Shown one piece after another: positions 1 through 9,089 of a stretch of 64,000 bases of DNA; the first letter of the stretch is position 1; each line of letters starts with the position of its first letter. The DNA lies in assembly GCF_027947535.2 (NCBI RefSeq), contig NZ_JAAGKO020000001.1, positions 310,001 through 374,000 on the forward strand, given 5' to 3'. The position numbers and the translations under genes are program-made. The notes beneath the pieces are model-generated. The model did no database searches. It worked only from the letters and a program-made list of their open reading frames with translations, and was not told the DNA's origin. This stretch comes from Streptantibioticus silvisoli. Its GTDB lineage: Bacteria; Actinomycetota; Actinomycetes; Streptomycetales; Streptomycetaceae.

Positions 1-3000
1 GCAAGGCCATCGGCGGCGGCTACCCGATCGGCGCGATCGCGGGGAGCGCCGACATCATGGACGGCGTCGACGGCGGTTTCTGGAGGTACGGCGACGACAG
101 CCACCCCCCGCGCGACACCACCTTCTTCGGCGGCACGTACATCCAGCACCCGCTGGCCATGGTCGCCGCCGAAGCCGTGCTCAGCCACCTCAAGGAGCAG
201 GGCCCGCAGCTCCAGGAGCGCCTGAACGCGACTACCGAGCACCTGGTCGGCACCCTCAACCGGTTCTTCGCCGACGAGGAGTTCCCGGTGCGGATCGCGC
301 ACTTCGGCTCCCAGTTCCGCTTCGAGTACCGGGGCAACCTCGAACTGTTCTTCCACCACCTGCTGCTGCGCGGGGTGTACGTGTGGGAGTGGCGCAACTT
401 CTTCCTGTCCACCGCGCACACCGGGCAGGACGTGGAGTTCCTCGTCCACGCCGTCAAGAACGCGCTGTGGGACATGCGCCGCGGCGGCTTCCTCCCGGCC
501 CCCGGAACGCCCCGACCTGTCCCGCCGTACGCCGACCGACTCCCCGTACCGGCCCCGCCGCCCGCTCCGGCTCCGGCCCCCGAACCCGCCCCGGCTCCGC
601 TCCCGCGGTCCCGGCCGGTCGAGGACCGTACGATCGCGCACCCGCAGCCCTCACCGCAGCCCTCCGCCGCCCGGCCCCGCGCCGCCGGTTCGCCCGACTT
701 CAGCCTGTACTTCTTCGGCGACTACCCCCACCAGGGCGATGAGGCGGACAAGTACCGGATCGTCCTGGAGGGCGCCCGCTTCGCCGACCGGCACGGCTTC
801 CACGCGGTGTGGCTGCCCGAGCGCCACTTTCACTCGTTCGGCGGTGTCTTCCCCAACCCCGCCGTGCTGGGGGCCGCGCTCGCCCAGGAGACCAGCGGCA
901 TCCGCATCAACGCCGGCTGCGTCGTCCTGCCGCTGCACAACCCCATCCGCGTCGCCGAGGAGTGGTCGGTCATCGACAACCTCTCCGGCGGCCGGGTGGG
1001 CATCGGCTGCGCCAGCGGGTGGCACCCCGACGACTTCGTCCTCCAACCGGACAACTACGGCCGGCACAAGCAGGTGATGTACGAACACCTGGACACCGTG
1101 CGGCAGTTGTGGCGCGGCGATGCGGTGGCCGGCCGCAACGGGCACGGTGACGAGACCGGGGTGCGGCTCTTCCCGCGCCCGGTCCAGCGGATGCCGCCGT
1201 TCTACACCGCGATCGTCGGCAACCCGGACAGCTACCGCGAGGCCGCCCGCCACGACATCGGCGTCATCACCAACCTGATGACGCAGTCGGTGGAGGACCT
1301 GGCCGGCAACATCGCGCTGTACCGCTCGGAGCGTGCCGCCGCCGGCCTCGACCCGGCGGCCGGGCGCGTCGTGGTCCTGGTGCACAGCTACCTCGGCGAC
1401 GACCTGGAACGGGTACGGGCCGAGGCACTGCCCGCCTTCAGCCGCTACATGCGCTCCTCCCTCTCGCTGTTCGGCCAGGTCGGCAACAGCCTCGGCATGG
1501 AGATCGACTACGACAACACCCCCGAGGACGACCTGGAGTTCCTGCTGGAGAGCGCCTACGAACGCTACTGCCGCTCCCGCGCCCTGATCGGCACCCCGGA
1601 CAGCGCCGCCCCGGTGGTGGACGCGCTGCTGCGAGCCGGTGTGGACGAGATCGCCTTCTTCGTCGACTTCGGCGTCACCCCCGAGCAGGCCGCCGCCGGA
1701 CTGCCCCACCTCGACCGACTGCGCCGGCGCTACCAGGAACCCGCCGATCCCGCCGATCCCGTTGCCGATCCCGCTGAACGCGCCGATCCCGCTGAACGCG
1801 CCGCCGGGTCCGTCGCATCAGCCGAACCAACCGGATCCATCGGATCAGCCGGATCCATCGGATCAGCCGGACCCGCCGCCGTTCCGCAGGCGCGGACCGA
1901 GGCGGAGCCGCCGGGTGAGCCGCTGACCTTCGCCCAGCAGCGCCTGTGGTTCCTCGACCGGCTCCACCCCGGCAACACCTCCTACAACGAGTGCACGGCG
2001 GTGCGGCTGGAAGGCCCGTTGGACGTCGCCGCGCTGACCACCGCCGTACGGCGTGCGGTCGAACGCCATCCGGCGCTGCGCACGGTGTTCCGGGAGACGG
2101 GCGGACAGGCCCGCCGGGTGGTGCTCGACGCGCCGTTCGACGGGCCCGAACTGCTCCACCTCGGCGGGCAGGACGAGGACGAGGCACTGGCCCGGGTGGT
2201 GGGGGAGGAGAACACCCACCGGTTCGACCTGGCGCACGGGCCGCTGCTGCGCACCCGGCTGCTGTCCTTCGCCCCGAAGCGGCACATCCTGGTGCTGACC
2301 GCGCACCACATCGTCTTCGACAGCGTCTCGGCCGCGGTCCTCACCCATGACCTCAACGAGCTGTACGCCGCGGCCCGCGAGAGCCGCCCGGACCGGTTGC
2401 CGGTGCGTTCCGGCGGCGGTGCCGGGCACGCCGAGCGGGAGCGGCGGGCCGCCGACAGCGAACAGGGACGCCTCAGCCTCGACCACTGGCGGCAGCGGCT
2501 GGCCGGTGCCCCGCCGGCCCTGGAACTGCCCGCCGACCGGCCCCGGCCCCCGGTGCCCAGCGGCCGTGGCGCCTCCGTCCACCGCACGCTCGACGCCCAA
2601 CTCACCACGTCGGTCCGCGACTTCGCACGCCGCCGGCGCGCCACCGCGTTCATGGTGCTGCTGACCGCCTTCTACGCCACCCTCCAGCGCCTCACCGGCT
2701 GCCACGACCTCGTCGTGGGCACTCCGGTGGCGAATCGCCCGGCCGGCACGGAGGAGGAGGTCGGCTTCTTCGTCAACACCCTCGCGCTGCGCACCGACCT
2801 CAGCGGGGACCCGTCGTTCGAGGAGGCGCTGCGCACGGTCCGCACGACCGCCCTGGACGCCTACGATCACCAGGAACTGCCGTTCGAGAGGCTGGTGCGC
2901 GAGCTGAACCCGCCGCGCGATCCTTCCCGGTCCCCGATCGTGCAGGTGGTCATGGTGCACGACAGCGAGTCCCCGCTGGGACTGGAACTGCCCGGTGTCC

Positions 3001-5198
3001 GCGCCACGGTCCTCGATCTCCCCACCCGGAAGGCGCCGTTCGACCTCGCGCTGTTCCTCATCGACCTCGACGACGGACTGCGGTGCCGCGTCGAGTACAG
3101 CACCGACCTGTTCGAGGAGGGGACCGCGCGCCGGTTCCTGGAGTACTTCGCGCAGACGCTGACCGCCGGGGTGGGGGAGCCGGGCCGGCGCCTGTCGGAA
3201 CTCACCGGACTCACTGGCGCCGACCGGGAGTTGCTCGCCCGCACCGAGTGCGCCGCCCCCTACGGTGACCGGCCCGACGCGCCCCGGCCGGGCGAGCCGG
3301 TGCACCTGCGGGTGGCCCGCCGGGCCGCGGCCGAGCCGGACGCGGTCGCGGTGGCGCAGGACGGTACGACGCTCACCTACCGGCAGTTGGACGAACGCGC
3401 GGCCGTGCTGGCCGGCCGGCTGCGCGAGTTGGGCTGCGGACGCGGCGGCGTCGTCGGTGTCCTGCTGCCGCGCGGCCCCGAACTCGCCGTCGCCGCACTG
3501 GCGGTGGTCCGCACCGGTGCGGCGTACCTGCCGTTGGACCCGGCGCACCCGCAGGACCGGCTGGCCTTCATGCTGACGGAGAGCACGGCGTCGGTGCTGA
3601 TCACCACGCCCCCGCACACCGCGGTCCCGGTCACGGGGATCACGGTGCTCGACGTGAACGGCGCCGGTGAGGATGCTTCGGCGCCGGGCCCGGCGCCCGT
3701 GGACGCGGACGAGGTGAACGGTGAGGGCGATGTTCCGGCGTCGGAGGCGGCCCCCGTGGACGGCGGCGCCGGGACCCCGCACCCGGCCCCCGTGGACGCC
3801 GGCGCCGGCCCGGACGACCTGATCTGCGTTCTCTACACCTCGGGTTCGACCGGCCGGCCCAAGGGCGTCGAGATCCGGCACGGCGCGATGGCGAACCTGG
3901 TCGACTGGCACCACCGGGAGTTCGGCACCGGGCCGTCCGACCGGGCGAGCTGGATCTCCAGCCCCGGCTTCGACGCCTGCGCGCTGGAGTTGTGGGCCCA
4001 CCTCGCCGCAGGGGCGAGCCTGCATCCCGTGCCCGATCCCGTGCGCGCCTCCCCGGAGCCGCTGCGCGACTGGCTGCTCGCCGAGCGCGTCTCCAGCTCC
4101 TTCTTCACCACGCCGCTCGCCGAACTGCTGCTGGCCGTGGAATGGCCCGCCGACGCCCCGCTGCGGCTGGTGCTCACCGGTGGCGACCGGCTGCGCGGCT
4201 GGCGGCCGGCGGGAGCGCCGTTCCGCCTGGTCAACCTGTACGGTCCGACGGAGAACACCGTCGCGTCGACCTGGTCCGAGGTGCCCGAGCAGAACGGCCG
4301 GGCGGGGATGCCGCCGATCGGACGACCGGTCCCCGGCACCGGCGCCCTCGTCCTCGACGCGGCGCTGCGCCCGGTGCCGGTGGGCGCTGTCGGCGAACTG
4401 TACGTCAGCGGCGCGCACTTGGCGGCCGGGTACGTCGACCGGCCCGGGCTGATGGCGGAGCGCTTCCTCACCGACCCCGCCGGGCGGATCGCCGGGAGCC
4501 TGTACCGCACCGGCGACCTGGCCAGGCGCCGCAACGACGGTGAGCTGGAGTTCATCGCCCGCGCGGACCGGCAGGTGAAGATCCGCGGGCACCGCGTCGA
4601 ACCCGGCGAGGCGGAAGCGGCCCTGCTGCGCGTAGCGTCGGTGCGCGACGCCGCCGTGATCGCCCGCACCGATCACGGCGACCAGCCCTACCTGGCCGGC
4701 TACGCCGTCCTCGACGACGACGTGCCGCAGGGCGGTGCCGAGCGGGCCGCGCGCGAGCGGCTCACCGCAGAACTCGCCCGGTGGCTGCCGGACTACCTCG
4801 TCCCGCGTGCCTGGGTCTTCCTCGACGCCCTGCCGAAGAGCGCCAACGGCAAGGTCGACCGGTCGGCGCTTCCCCGCCCCGACTTCTCCTCGGACGCCGC
4901 CGACGCACCGCCCGCGACCGCGCTGGAGCAGCGGCTGCACGACCTGTGGGCGGCCGAACTCGCAGTGGAGCGGATCGCGGTCGAACGCTCCTTCTTCGAA
5001 CTGGGCGGCCACTCGCTGAACGCGGTCCGCCTGCTGAACCGGATACGGGCCGAACTGGGCGTCGAACTGGCGGCGTTGGACTTCTACCGGGCCCCCACGA
5101 TCCGGGCCACCGCCGCACACCTGGCGGCAGCCGAACCCGTTGCCGCCGCGTCCGCGTCCGCGCCCGCCTCCGAGGACCGGGTGAGGGGATCGCTGTGA
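1..5198 (+). CDS. Hybrid synthetase, 3' part: aminotransferase-monooxygenase-C-A-PCP
   Basis: The reading frame is open at the left edge, so this is the C-terminal part of a larger protein. Domains in order: (1) nt 3 to about 500, the end of a class III PLP aminotransferase; the motif KAIGGGYPIGA at nt 3-35 probably carries the PLP lysine; (2) a Pro/Ala linker; (3) about 690-1737, a luciferase-like FMN monooxygenase of the type embedded in assembly lines; (4) about 1917-3200, a condensation domain with HHIVFDS in place of HHxxxDG; (5) about 3290-4890, an adenylation domain with YTSGSTGRPKG, NLYGPTEN and SANGKVD; (6) a PCP with its phosphopantetheine Ser at codon 5013-5015 (FELGGHSL). Puwainaphycin-type synthetases carry the same AMT-oxygenase pair and make 3-amino-2-hydroxy acyl units, so the same is inferred here. 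By eye the A pocket reads roughly D-A-L-L-L-G-L-V-A, suggesting a hydrophobic residue. The next gene starts inside the stop codon. Confidence 0.9.
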   Translation, partial: KAIGGGYPIGAIAGSADIMDGVDGGFWRYGDDSHPPRDTTFFGGTYIQHPLAMVAAEAVLSHLKEQGPQLQERLNATTEHLVGTLNRFFADEEFPVRIAHFGSQFRFEYRGNLELFFHHLLLRGVYVWEWRNFFLSTAHTGQDVEFLVHAVKNALWDMRRGGFLPAPGTPRPVPPYADRLPVPAPPPAPAPAPEPAPAPLPRSRPVEDRTIAHPQPSPQPSAARPRAAGSPDFSLYFFGDYPHQGDEADKYRIVLEGARFADRHGFHAVWLPERHFHSFGGVFPNPAVLGAALAQETSGIRINAGCVVLPLHNPIRVAEEWSVIDNLSGGRVGIGCASGWHPDDFVLQPDNYGRHKQVMYEHLDTVRQLWRGDAVAGRNGHGDETGVRLFPRPVQRMPPFYTAIVGNPDSYREAARHDIGVITNLMTQSVEDLAGNIALYRSERAAAGLDPAAGRVVVLVHSYLGDDLERVRAEALPAFSRYMRSSLSLFGQVGNSLGMEIDYDNTPEDDLEFLLESAYERYCRSRALIGTPDSAAPVVDALLRAGVDEIAFFVDFGVTPEQAAAGLPHLDRLRRRYQEPADPADPVADPAERADPAERAAGSVASAEPTGSIGSAGSIGSAGPAAVPQARTEAEPPGEPLTFAQQRLWFLDRLHPGNTSYNECTAVRLEGPLDVAALTTAVRRAVERHPALRTVFRETGGQARRVVLDAPFDGPELLHLGGQDEDEALARVVGEENTHRFDLAHGPLLRTRLLSFAPKRHILVLTAHHIVFDSVSAAVLTHDLNELYAAARESRPDRLPVRSGGGAGHAERERRAADSEQGRLSLDHWRQRLAGAPPALELPADRPRPPVPSGRGASVHRTLDAQLTTSVRDFARRRRATAFMVLLTAFYATLQRLTGCHDLVVGTPVANRPAGTEEEVGFFVNTLALRTDLSGDPSFEEALRTVRTTALDAYDHQELPFERLVRELNPPRDPSRSPIVQVVMVHDSESPLGLELPGVRATVLDLPTRKAPFDLALFLIDLDDGLRCRVEYSTDLFEEGTARRFLEYFAQTLTAGVGEPGRRLSELTGLTGADRELLARTECAAPYGDRPDAPRPGEPVHLRVARRAAAEPDAVAVAQDGTTLTYRQLDERAAVLAGRLRELGCGRGGVVGVLLPRGPELAVAALAVVRTGAAYLPLDPAHPQDRLAFMLTESTASVLITTPPHTAVPVTGITVLDVNGAGEDASAPGPAPVDADEVNGEGDVPASEAAPVDGGAGTPHPAPVDAGAGPDDLICVLYTSGSTGRPKGVEIRHGAMANLVDWHHREFGTGPSDRASWISSPGFDACALELWAHLAAGASLHPVPDPVRASPEPLRDWLLAERVSSSFFTTPLAELLLAVEWPADAPLRLVLTGGDRLRGWRPAGAPFRLVNLYGPTENTVASTWSEVPEQNGRAGMPPIGRPVPGTGALVLDAALRPVPVGAVGELYVSGAHLAAGYVDRPGLMAERFLTDPAGRIAGSLYRTGDLARRRNDGELEFIARADRQVKIRGHRVEPGEAEAALLRVASVRDAAVIARTDHGDQPYLAGYAVLDDDVPQGGAERAARERLTAELARWLPDYLVPRAWVFLDALPKSANGKVDRSALPRPDFSSDAADAPPATALEQRLHDLWAAELAVERIAVERSFFELGGHSLNAVRLLNRIRAELGVELAALDFYRAPTIRATAAHLAAAEPVAAASASAPASEDRVRGSL
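1738..1880 (+). repeat. Repetitive inter-domain linker DNA
   Basis: Between the monooxygenase and condensation domains the coding DNA contains short tandem units: repeated gccgatccc(g) blocks, a doubled cgccgatcccgctgaa unit, then a doubled ggatccatcggatcagcc unit. They encode a flexible linker of Asp-Pro-Ala, Ala-Glu-Arg and Gly-Ser-Ile-Gly-Ser-Ala repeats. The frame is kept, so this looks like slippage-generated linker expansion rather than a disrupted gene. Confidence 0.75.
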
Positions 5199-6733
5199 GG
5201 AACGACAGCCGCGGCGGTGCGATCGGTACCGAACCGCCGGCCGACCTCGTCGAACTCATCGGTGACGTACGGGCGTTGGACATCCGCCTCAGCCAGGTGG
5301 ACGGCAGCCTGCGCTACGACGCCCCGCCGAACGCCGTCGGCGACGATCTGCTGGCACGGCTGCGGCAGCACAAACCCGCCCTGCTGGCATGGCTCGCGGA
5401 CGGTCCGGTCGTGGAGAGCAGCGGCCCGGCGACCTACTCCCAGCGGCGCATGCACGCCCAGTGCCTGGCCAGCGCGGCACCTGCCGGATTCAACGTGGCC
5501 CAGCGCATCGCGATCACCGGTGCGCTGGACGTGGACGCCCTGCGCCGGGCCGTGACCGCGTCGACCGGGCGGCAGAGCGCCCTGCGCAGCCGCCTCGTGG
5601 CGTACGGCCGTGAACTCGTCCAGGAGGTGATGCCGGTCGCACCGGTCGGGCTGCCCCTCACCGACCTGCGCGAACTGCCGCCCGGCGAGCGGTCGCGGAC
5701 CACCGCCGACCACCTGCGGCGTCACGCGGCGGAACCCTTCGACCTGGCCGTGGCACCGCTGCTGCGTACCGTCCTGCTCCGCCAGGGCGAGCAGGAATGG
5801 GTCCTGCTCCTGGTGGTCCACCACATCGTCGTCGACGGGTGGGGGCTGGACGTGCTGTTGCGTGAGCTGGGCCGGTTCTACCGGGCCGCGGTGCGCGTAC
5901 CCGGACCCCGGTTGCCGACCGAGGCGGAAGCCGGGCTGGTACCGCTCGCCGTCACCTACGCCGACGTCGGCCGCTGGCAGCGCGAACACCTGTCCGGAAC
6001 GCGACGGGACCAGCTGCGGGCCTACTGGCGCGCGGCGCTGGCGGACGCGCCGATGAGCCTGGCCCTGCCCTACGACCGTCCCCGCCCGCAGCGGCTGTCC
6101 GGCCGCGGAGGACACGTGTCGGTGCGGATTCCGCAGGAGCTGACGGCCGAGGTGGACGCGCTGGCGAGGGAGTGCGGCGCCACGTCCTTCACCGTGCTGC
6201 TGAGCGCCTTCGGCAACCTGCTGACCCGGCTGACCGGCCAGCGGGAGACCGTCATCGCGTGCAACATCGCCGGCCGCGTACGCCGCGAGCACGAGGCGGT
6301 CGTCGGCGCCTTCACCAACAACGTCGCCCTGCGCCTGGGCCGGGGAGCGGGCGGCACCTTCGCCGAGGCGGTCCAGGAGACGTCGCGCACGTTCTTCGGC
6401 GCGCTCGACCACCAGGAATACCCGCTCTCCCTGGTCCTGGCCGACCGGGCGGGGCTCGAACCGGCCGGCGTGCCGCCGTTCCCCCAGGTGGTCGTGGTCA
6501 TGCAGACGCAGGGCGCACCCGTGCTGGAACTGCCGGGGCTGGTGACGCGGGTCCAGGACATCGTCCTCGACACCACCACCACCGACCTCTTCCTGATCCT
6601 GACGCCGGACCCCGACGGCATCGAGGTCCTGCTGGCCTTCTCCACGGACCTGTTCGACACCGCCACGATGGAACGCTGGGCCACCGCGTACGTCGAGTCG
6701 CTGTCCCAGGCGGTCAGCCCGCGCACGTCGTAG
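5195..6733 (+). CDS. Stand-alone condensation protein with TubC-type docking domain
   Basis: A 512-aa protein starting at GTG 5195, which overlaps the stop of the upstream synthetase by GTGA; gaggggatc just upstream serves as RBS. Residues about 16-67 look like a TubC-type N-terminal docking domain (amphipathic Leu pattern with SLRYDAP and RLRQHKPALLAWL). Residues about 80-500 are one condensation domain with an intact HHIVVDG (His209, His210, Asp214). There is no A, PCP or TE domain. The family joins a carrier-bound acyl donor to an amine or alcohol acceptor. Here the docking domain probably receives the chain from the preceding PCP, so the enzyme may condense it with a soluble acceptor or with a carrier from another protein. 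A release role is inference. No same-strand biosynthetic gene follows. Confidence 0.87.
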   Translation: MRNDSRGGAIGTEPPADLVELIGDVRALDIRLSQVDGSLRYDAPPNAVGDDLLARLRQHKPALLAWLADGPVVESSGPATYSQRRMHAQCLASAAPAGFNVAQRIAITGALDVDALRRAVTASTGRQSALRSRLVAYGRELVQEVMPVAPVGLPLTDLRELPPGERSRTTADHLRRHAAEPFDLAVAPLLRTVLLRQGEQEWVLLLVVHHIVVDGWGLDVLLRELGRFYRAAVRVPGPRLPTEAEAGLVPLAVTYADVGRWQREHLSGTRRDQLRAYWRAALADAPMSLALPYDRPRPQRLSGRGGHVSVRIPQELTAEVDALARECGATSFTVLLSAFGNLLTRLTGQRETVIACNIAGRVRREHEAVVGAFTNNVALRLGRGAGGTFAEAVQETSRTFFGALDHQEYPLSLVLADRAGLEPAGVPPFPQVVVVMQTQGAPVLELPGLVTRVQDIVLDTTTTDLFLILTPDPDGIEVLLAFSTDLFDTATMERWATAYVESLSQAVSPRTS

Positions 6734-6964
6734 CCGCCGGGGAACCGCGGCCGGGCCCGTGCGGCGGTGGGAGCCCGCACCCCGCCGCCGACCGGCACCG
6801 CCCGCCCCGCCCGCCGGAACCGGGACGGACGGCGCACGGTCAACAGCTCGGTGAGCGCGGCCCGTTGAGCCGATGGCGCCGGCGCGAACGGCTCGACGCC
6901 CACCGGTCCACCGGGATGCCCACCGGCTCACCGGGGCACGGGACGACCTCTAACGGGACGGCCT

Positions 6965-8167
6965 TCAGTTGAACGGGTCGAGCGTGAGGTAGGCGCGCGT
7001 CGGGTTGGCGTCGTTGACCAGCGACTCGAAGTTGCCGACGTCGTCGAAGGCGAACGCGTACGCCTTGCCGTCCGCCATCTGCTCGTGGATCTTGCGGGCG
7101 TACTGGTTGGTCACCGTGTCCTGGTAGAAGTCCGCGGAGTTGGTGTCCGGCTGGTTGGCGTCCGTCAGCAGGGTGGAGCGGTTGTAGCCGGCGCACAGCG
7201 TGCGGGAGATCGGGCCGCGCACCTGGTCGTTGGGTGCGTCCAGCAGGTTGTCGCAGCCGAAGATGCTGGCGGAGTCCGGCTTCTGGAAGCTGGTGACGAC
7301 GGCGCCGGTGCTGTCGGTGAAGTTCATGGTGTTGCCGGACACCGTGCCGAAGTACTTGGTGTTCGGCTGGTCGGCGAAGGGCGTCACCGTCAGCTTGCTG
7401 GTGCTGTACTTCGTCCACACCCGGTTGACGTAGTCACTCATGGCCGAGGCGGACAGCGTGCCGGCCTCGATGCCGTGGCCGGGGGCGAGGGCGCGCAGGA
7501 TCGTGCCGGAGGAGTTGGTCTGGATCAGGTTGCCCCAGCCGCCCGGCTGGGCCTTGAGCGAGGTGAAGAACCCGTTGTAGCCGCCGGACTTGAGGTGCCC
7601 GGTGGACTGGGTGGTGCCGGCGGTGTTCTTGACCCCGACCGCGTAGGGGGCCGAGAACATATCGACCTGCGTGCTGTTGAGCCACAGCCCCGAGCTGTTG
7701 AGCGTGTACTCCGACCAGTTGAACAGGATGTTGTGGTTCGGGTCGGTCGGGTTCTGGACGGCCGGCTGGACGAGGCCGCCGGTGGCCAGCTTGAAGACCA
7801 GCTTCTGGCCGTAGGAGAAGTAGATGCGGCCGGAGAACTGCGGGATGTTGATCGTCGCCGTCTGCCCGTTGGCCGGACCGGCGATGGAGGCGTCCGGGGC
7901 GGCGGTGGGCGGGTTCGCGCCGGCCGGCCAGGCGTGGAACGTGCCGCCGGCGTCGGCCCAGCCCTGCTGACCGGTGCTGAGCAGGGTGCCGATGTCGTAG
8001 ATGTAGACCTGGTCCGACCGCCCGGAGTTGTTGGTGACGGTCATGGGCAGGGTGCTCGGCACGGCGGCCTGGGCCTGCGGGGCGGCCTGGGTCAGGAACG
8101 GCCCGAAGGACAGGGCGAGGGCCGCCAGCACGGTGGCCAGGGATCTCCGCTTCGCGGAGGCGCGCAT
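6965..8167 (-). CDS. Secreted GH64 beta-1,3-glucanase
   Basis: A 400-aa exported protein. The start at 8167 (MRASAKRRSLATVL) is preceded by an AGGAG at good spacing; an upstream in-frame ATG at 8311 would add 48 residues without secretory character. Residues 1 to about 35 are a Sec signal peptide (KRRS, hydrophobic Ala/Leu stretch, AQAA cleavage region). The mature part has the thaumatin-like beta-1,3-glucanase (GH64) pattern: VTNNSGRSDQVYIYDIG near its start, FSGRIYFSYGQKL, a Cys pair around FGCDNLLDAP and LCAGYNRSTL, and a C-terminal YLTLDPFN. Members hydrolyse long beta-1,3-glucans to pentasaccharides. It stands alone, with its own promoter and a TGGTCT-ACCA inverted repeat upstream. Confidence 0.88.
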   Translation of the reverse strand: MRASAKRRSLATVLAALALSFGPFLTQAAPQAQAAVPSTLPMTVTNNSGRSDQVYIYDIGTLLSTGQQGWADAGGTFHAWPAGANPPTAAPDASIAGPANGQTATINIPQFSGRIYFSYGQKLVFKLATGGLVQPAVQNPTDPNHNILFNWSEYTLNSSGLWLNSTQVDMFSAPYAVGVKNTAGTTQSTGHLKSGGYNGFFTSLKAQPGGWGNLIQTNSSGTILRALAPGHGIEAGTLSASAMSDYVNRVWTKYSTSKLTVTPFADQPNTKYFGTVSGNTMNFTDSTGAVVTSFQKPDSASIFGCDNLLDAPNDQVRGPISRTLCAGYNRSTLLTDANQPDTNSADFYQDTVTNQYARKIHEQMADGKAYAFAFDDVGNFESLVNDANPTRAYLTLDPFN

Positions 8168-8297
8168 GTGGTGCTCCTTGTCGTCGGTGGAGCAGGAGAC
8201 GGTGCTCGTGCGGTACGACGTGGGCCGGTCCGCTGTCGGCGGACCGACGGGGCGGTGACGGGAGCGTGCGGGACCGGCCCGTGGAGGTTCCGGGCCG

Positions 8298-8327
8298 ACC
8301 ATAGCCAGCACGAAATGAACGGGTCAA
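8298..8327 (-). promoter_or_regulatory. Predicted promoter of the GH64 gene
   Basis: Read on the - strand, TTGACC (8327-8322) is followed after 18 bases by TATGGT (8303-8298), a good match to a vegetative streptomycete promoter. The start codon lies about 130 bases downstream. Confidence 0.5.
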
Positions 8328-8339
8328 TGGTCTGAACCA
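8328..8339. promoter_or_regulatory. TGGTCTGAACCA inverted repeat next to the GH64 promoter
   Basis: The 12-mer TGGTCTGAACCA abuts the predicted -35 box. It resembles the TGGTCTAGACC-type elements found upstream of streptomycete chitinase and other polysaccharidase genes and may be an operator for substrate control. Confidence 0.45.
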
Positions 8340-8488
8340 AGCCGTTCACAGGAAAGGGCGGGGAGCGCGAACCACGCGGGTTCCGGTCGGCGCCGGGGGC
8401 CGTCTCCTCGGCGCCGGCCGCCCGGCTCCTCGCGGCGCCACCGTGCGTGCCCTGGGTGCCGCCGCCGGCGCCTCCGGCCGCGGCACCC

Positions 8489-8560
8489 GGTTCGATCGAG
8501 GCGGAGGAGCACGCCAGGCCCCGGTGCTCGGTTCGATGGAGGCGGAGAGGTACGCAGGCC
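8489..8560. repeat. Imperfect direct repeat of about 32 bp
   Basis: ggttcgatcgaggcggag at 8489 recurs as ggttcgatggaggcggag at 8529, and the copies run on in parallel to ccaggcc/gcaggcc. This lies in the roughly 700-bp gap between the GH64 gene and the micro-ORF. Apart from the GH64 promoter, the micro-ORF promoter and a leader hairpin, nothing else is seen in that gap. Confidence 0.6.
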
Positions 8561-8703
8561 ACGGCGTCGCACGGGAGGGGTGAGCTGCTGAAGGTCTCCC
8601 GGGCGACCGCCGCGCCCGCCGTACCGGAACTCCCGTTGCCGCATGGTCCGCGCTGCCACGGGATCCGACCTTTCGTCCCCTGTGGCCGTCCTCATCAGCC
8701 CTA

Positions 8704-8733
8704 TTGAGTGATCATCTGATGATGAATCAGAAT
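8704..8733 (+). promoter_or_regulatory. Possible promoter for the 20-codon ORF
   Basis: TTGAGT (8704-8709) and CAGAAT (8728-8733) are 18 bases apart in a conspicuously AT-rich patch, unlike the surrounding DNA. A short inverted repeat (tcatc-tgat-gatga) sits between the boxes and could be an operator. Confidence 0.4.
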
Positions 8734-8793
8734 GATGTGTGCAGAGTGACGGGTGGTGCACATGGTGCGGCGGGGGCGGGTCAGATATCCAGT

Positions 8794-8813
8794 GCGCCCC
8801 CGTGAAGGGGCGC
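8794..8813 (+). other. 5' leader hairpin upstream of the micro-ORF
   Basis: GCGCCCC (8794-8800) pairs with GGGGCGC (8807-8813) around a six-base loop, between the possible promoter and the micro-ORF RBS. It could stabilise the transcript or regulate it. Confidence 0.4.
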
Positions 8814-8866
8814 TCCCGGCCCCCAGGTGTCGGGGTGGGAAGTTGATTGCTACAGGAGAGATCATC

Positions 8867-8929
8867 ATGGTTGCTATCGCCGTCTTCGCCCACATCAGCG
8901 TCGTCCTCGGCCACTTCGGCTGGCTCTGA
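8867..8929 (+). CDS. 20-residue hydrophobic micro-protein
   Basis: ATG at 8867 is preceded by a strong RBS (acaggaga, six bases away) and opens a 20-codon frame, MVAIAVFAHISVVLGHFGWL, ending TGA at 8929. All wobble bases except one are G, C or T in the usual GC-rich pattern. The peptide is almost entirely hydrophobic and long enough to span a membrane once. Only 13 bases after the stop begins a perfect terminator hairpin, so the unit looks like a complete tiny transcript: promoter, leader hairpin, RBS, ORF, terminator. I recognise no family. A membrane-active peptide (type I toxin-like) or a leader peptide are possibilities, but no structural gene follows on this strand. Confidence 0.55.
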   Translation: MVAIAVFAHISVVLGHFGWL

Positions 8930-8942
8930 CCCATACCCTGTT

Positions 8943-8972
8943 CGTGGCCCACCAGGAGACTGGTGGGCCACG
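8943..8972. terminator. Perfect 12-bp terminator hairpin
   Basis: CGTGGCCCACCA (8943-8954) and TGGTGGGCCACG (8961-8972) form a perfect 12-bp stem with loop GGAGAC; one more T-A pair can form outside. No U-tract follows, as is common in Streptomyces. It lies between the micro-ORF and the convergent GNAT gene and could end transcripts from both sides. Confidence 0.8.
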
Positions 8973-9089
8973 AGCATGTCCGGCGGCGTGCGGTGGACGT
9001 TCCGCCGGGGCGCGGAGGACGTTCCCTCGGGGTGCGGGGTGCGGAGTACAGGGCGCGGAGTACGGAGTACAGGGTGCGGGGCGAGCCGG

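Noticed and set aside
1863-5120. Very long open frame antisense to the C-A-PCP synthetase
   Set aside because: The + strand frame has full NRPS motifs; the antisense translation is low-complexity Arg/Gly/Val, a GC-bias shadow.
4781-5194. Upstream extension of the free C-domain gene
   Set aside because: This stretch is out of frame within the A-PCP coding region; docking-domain homology begins after GTG 5195.
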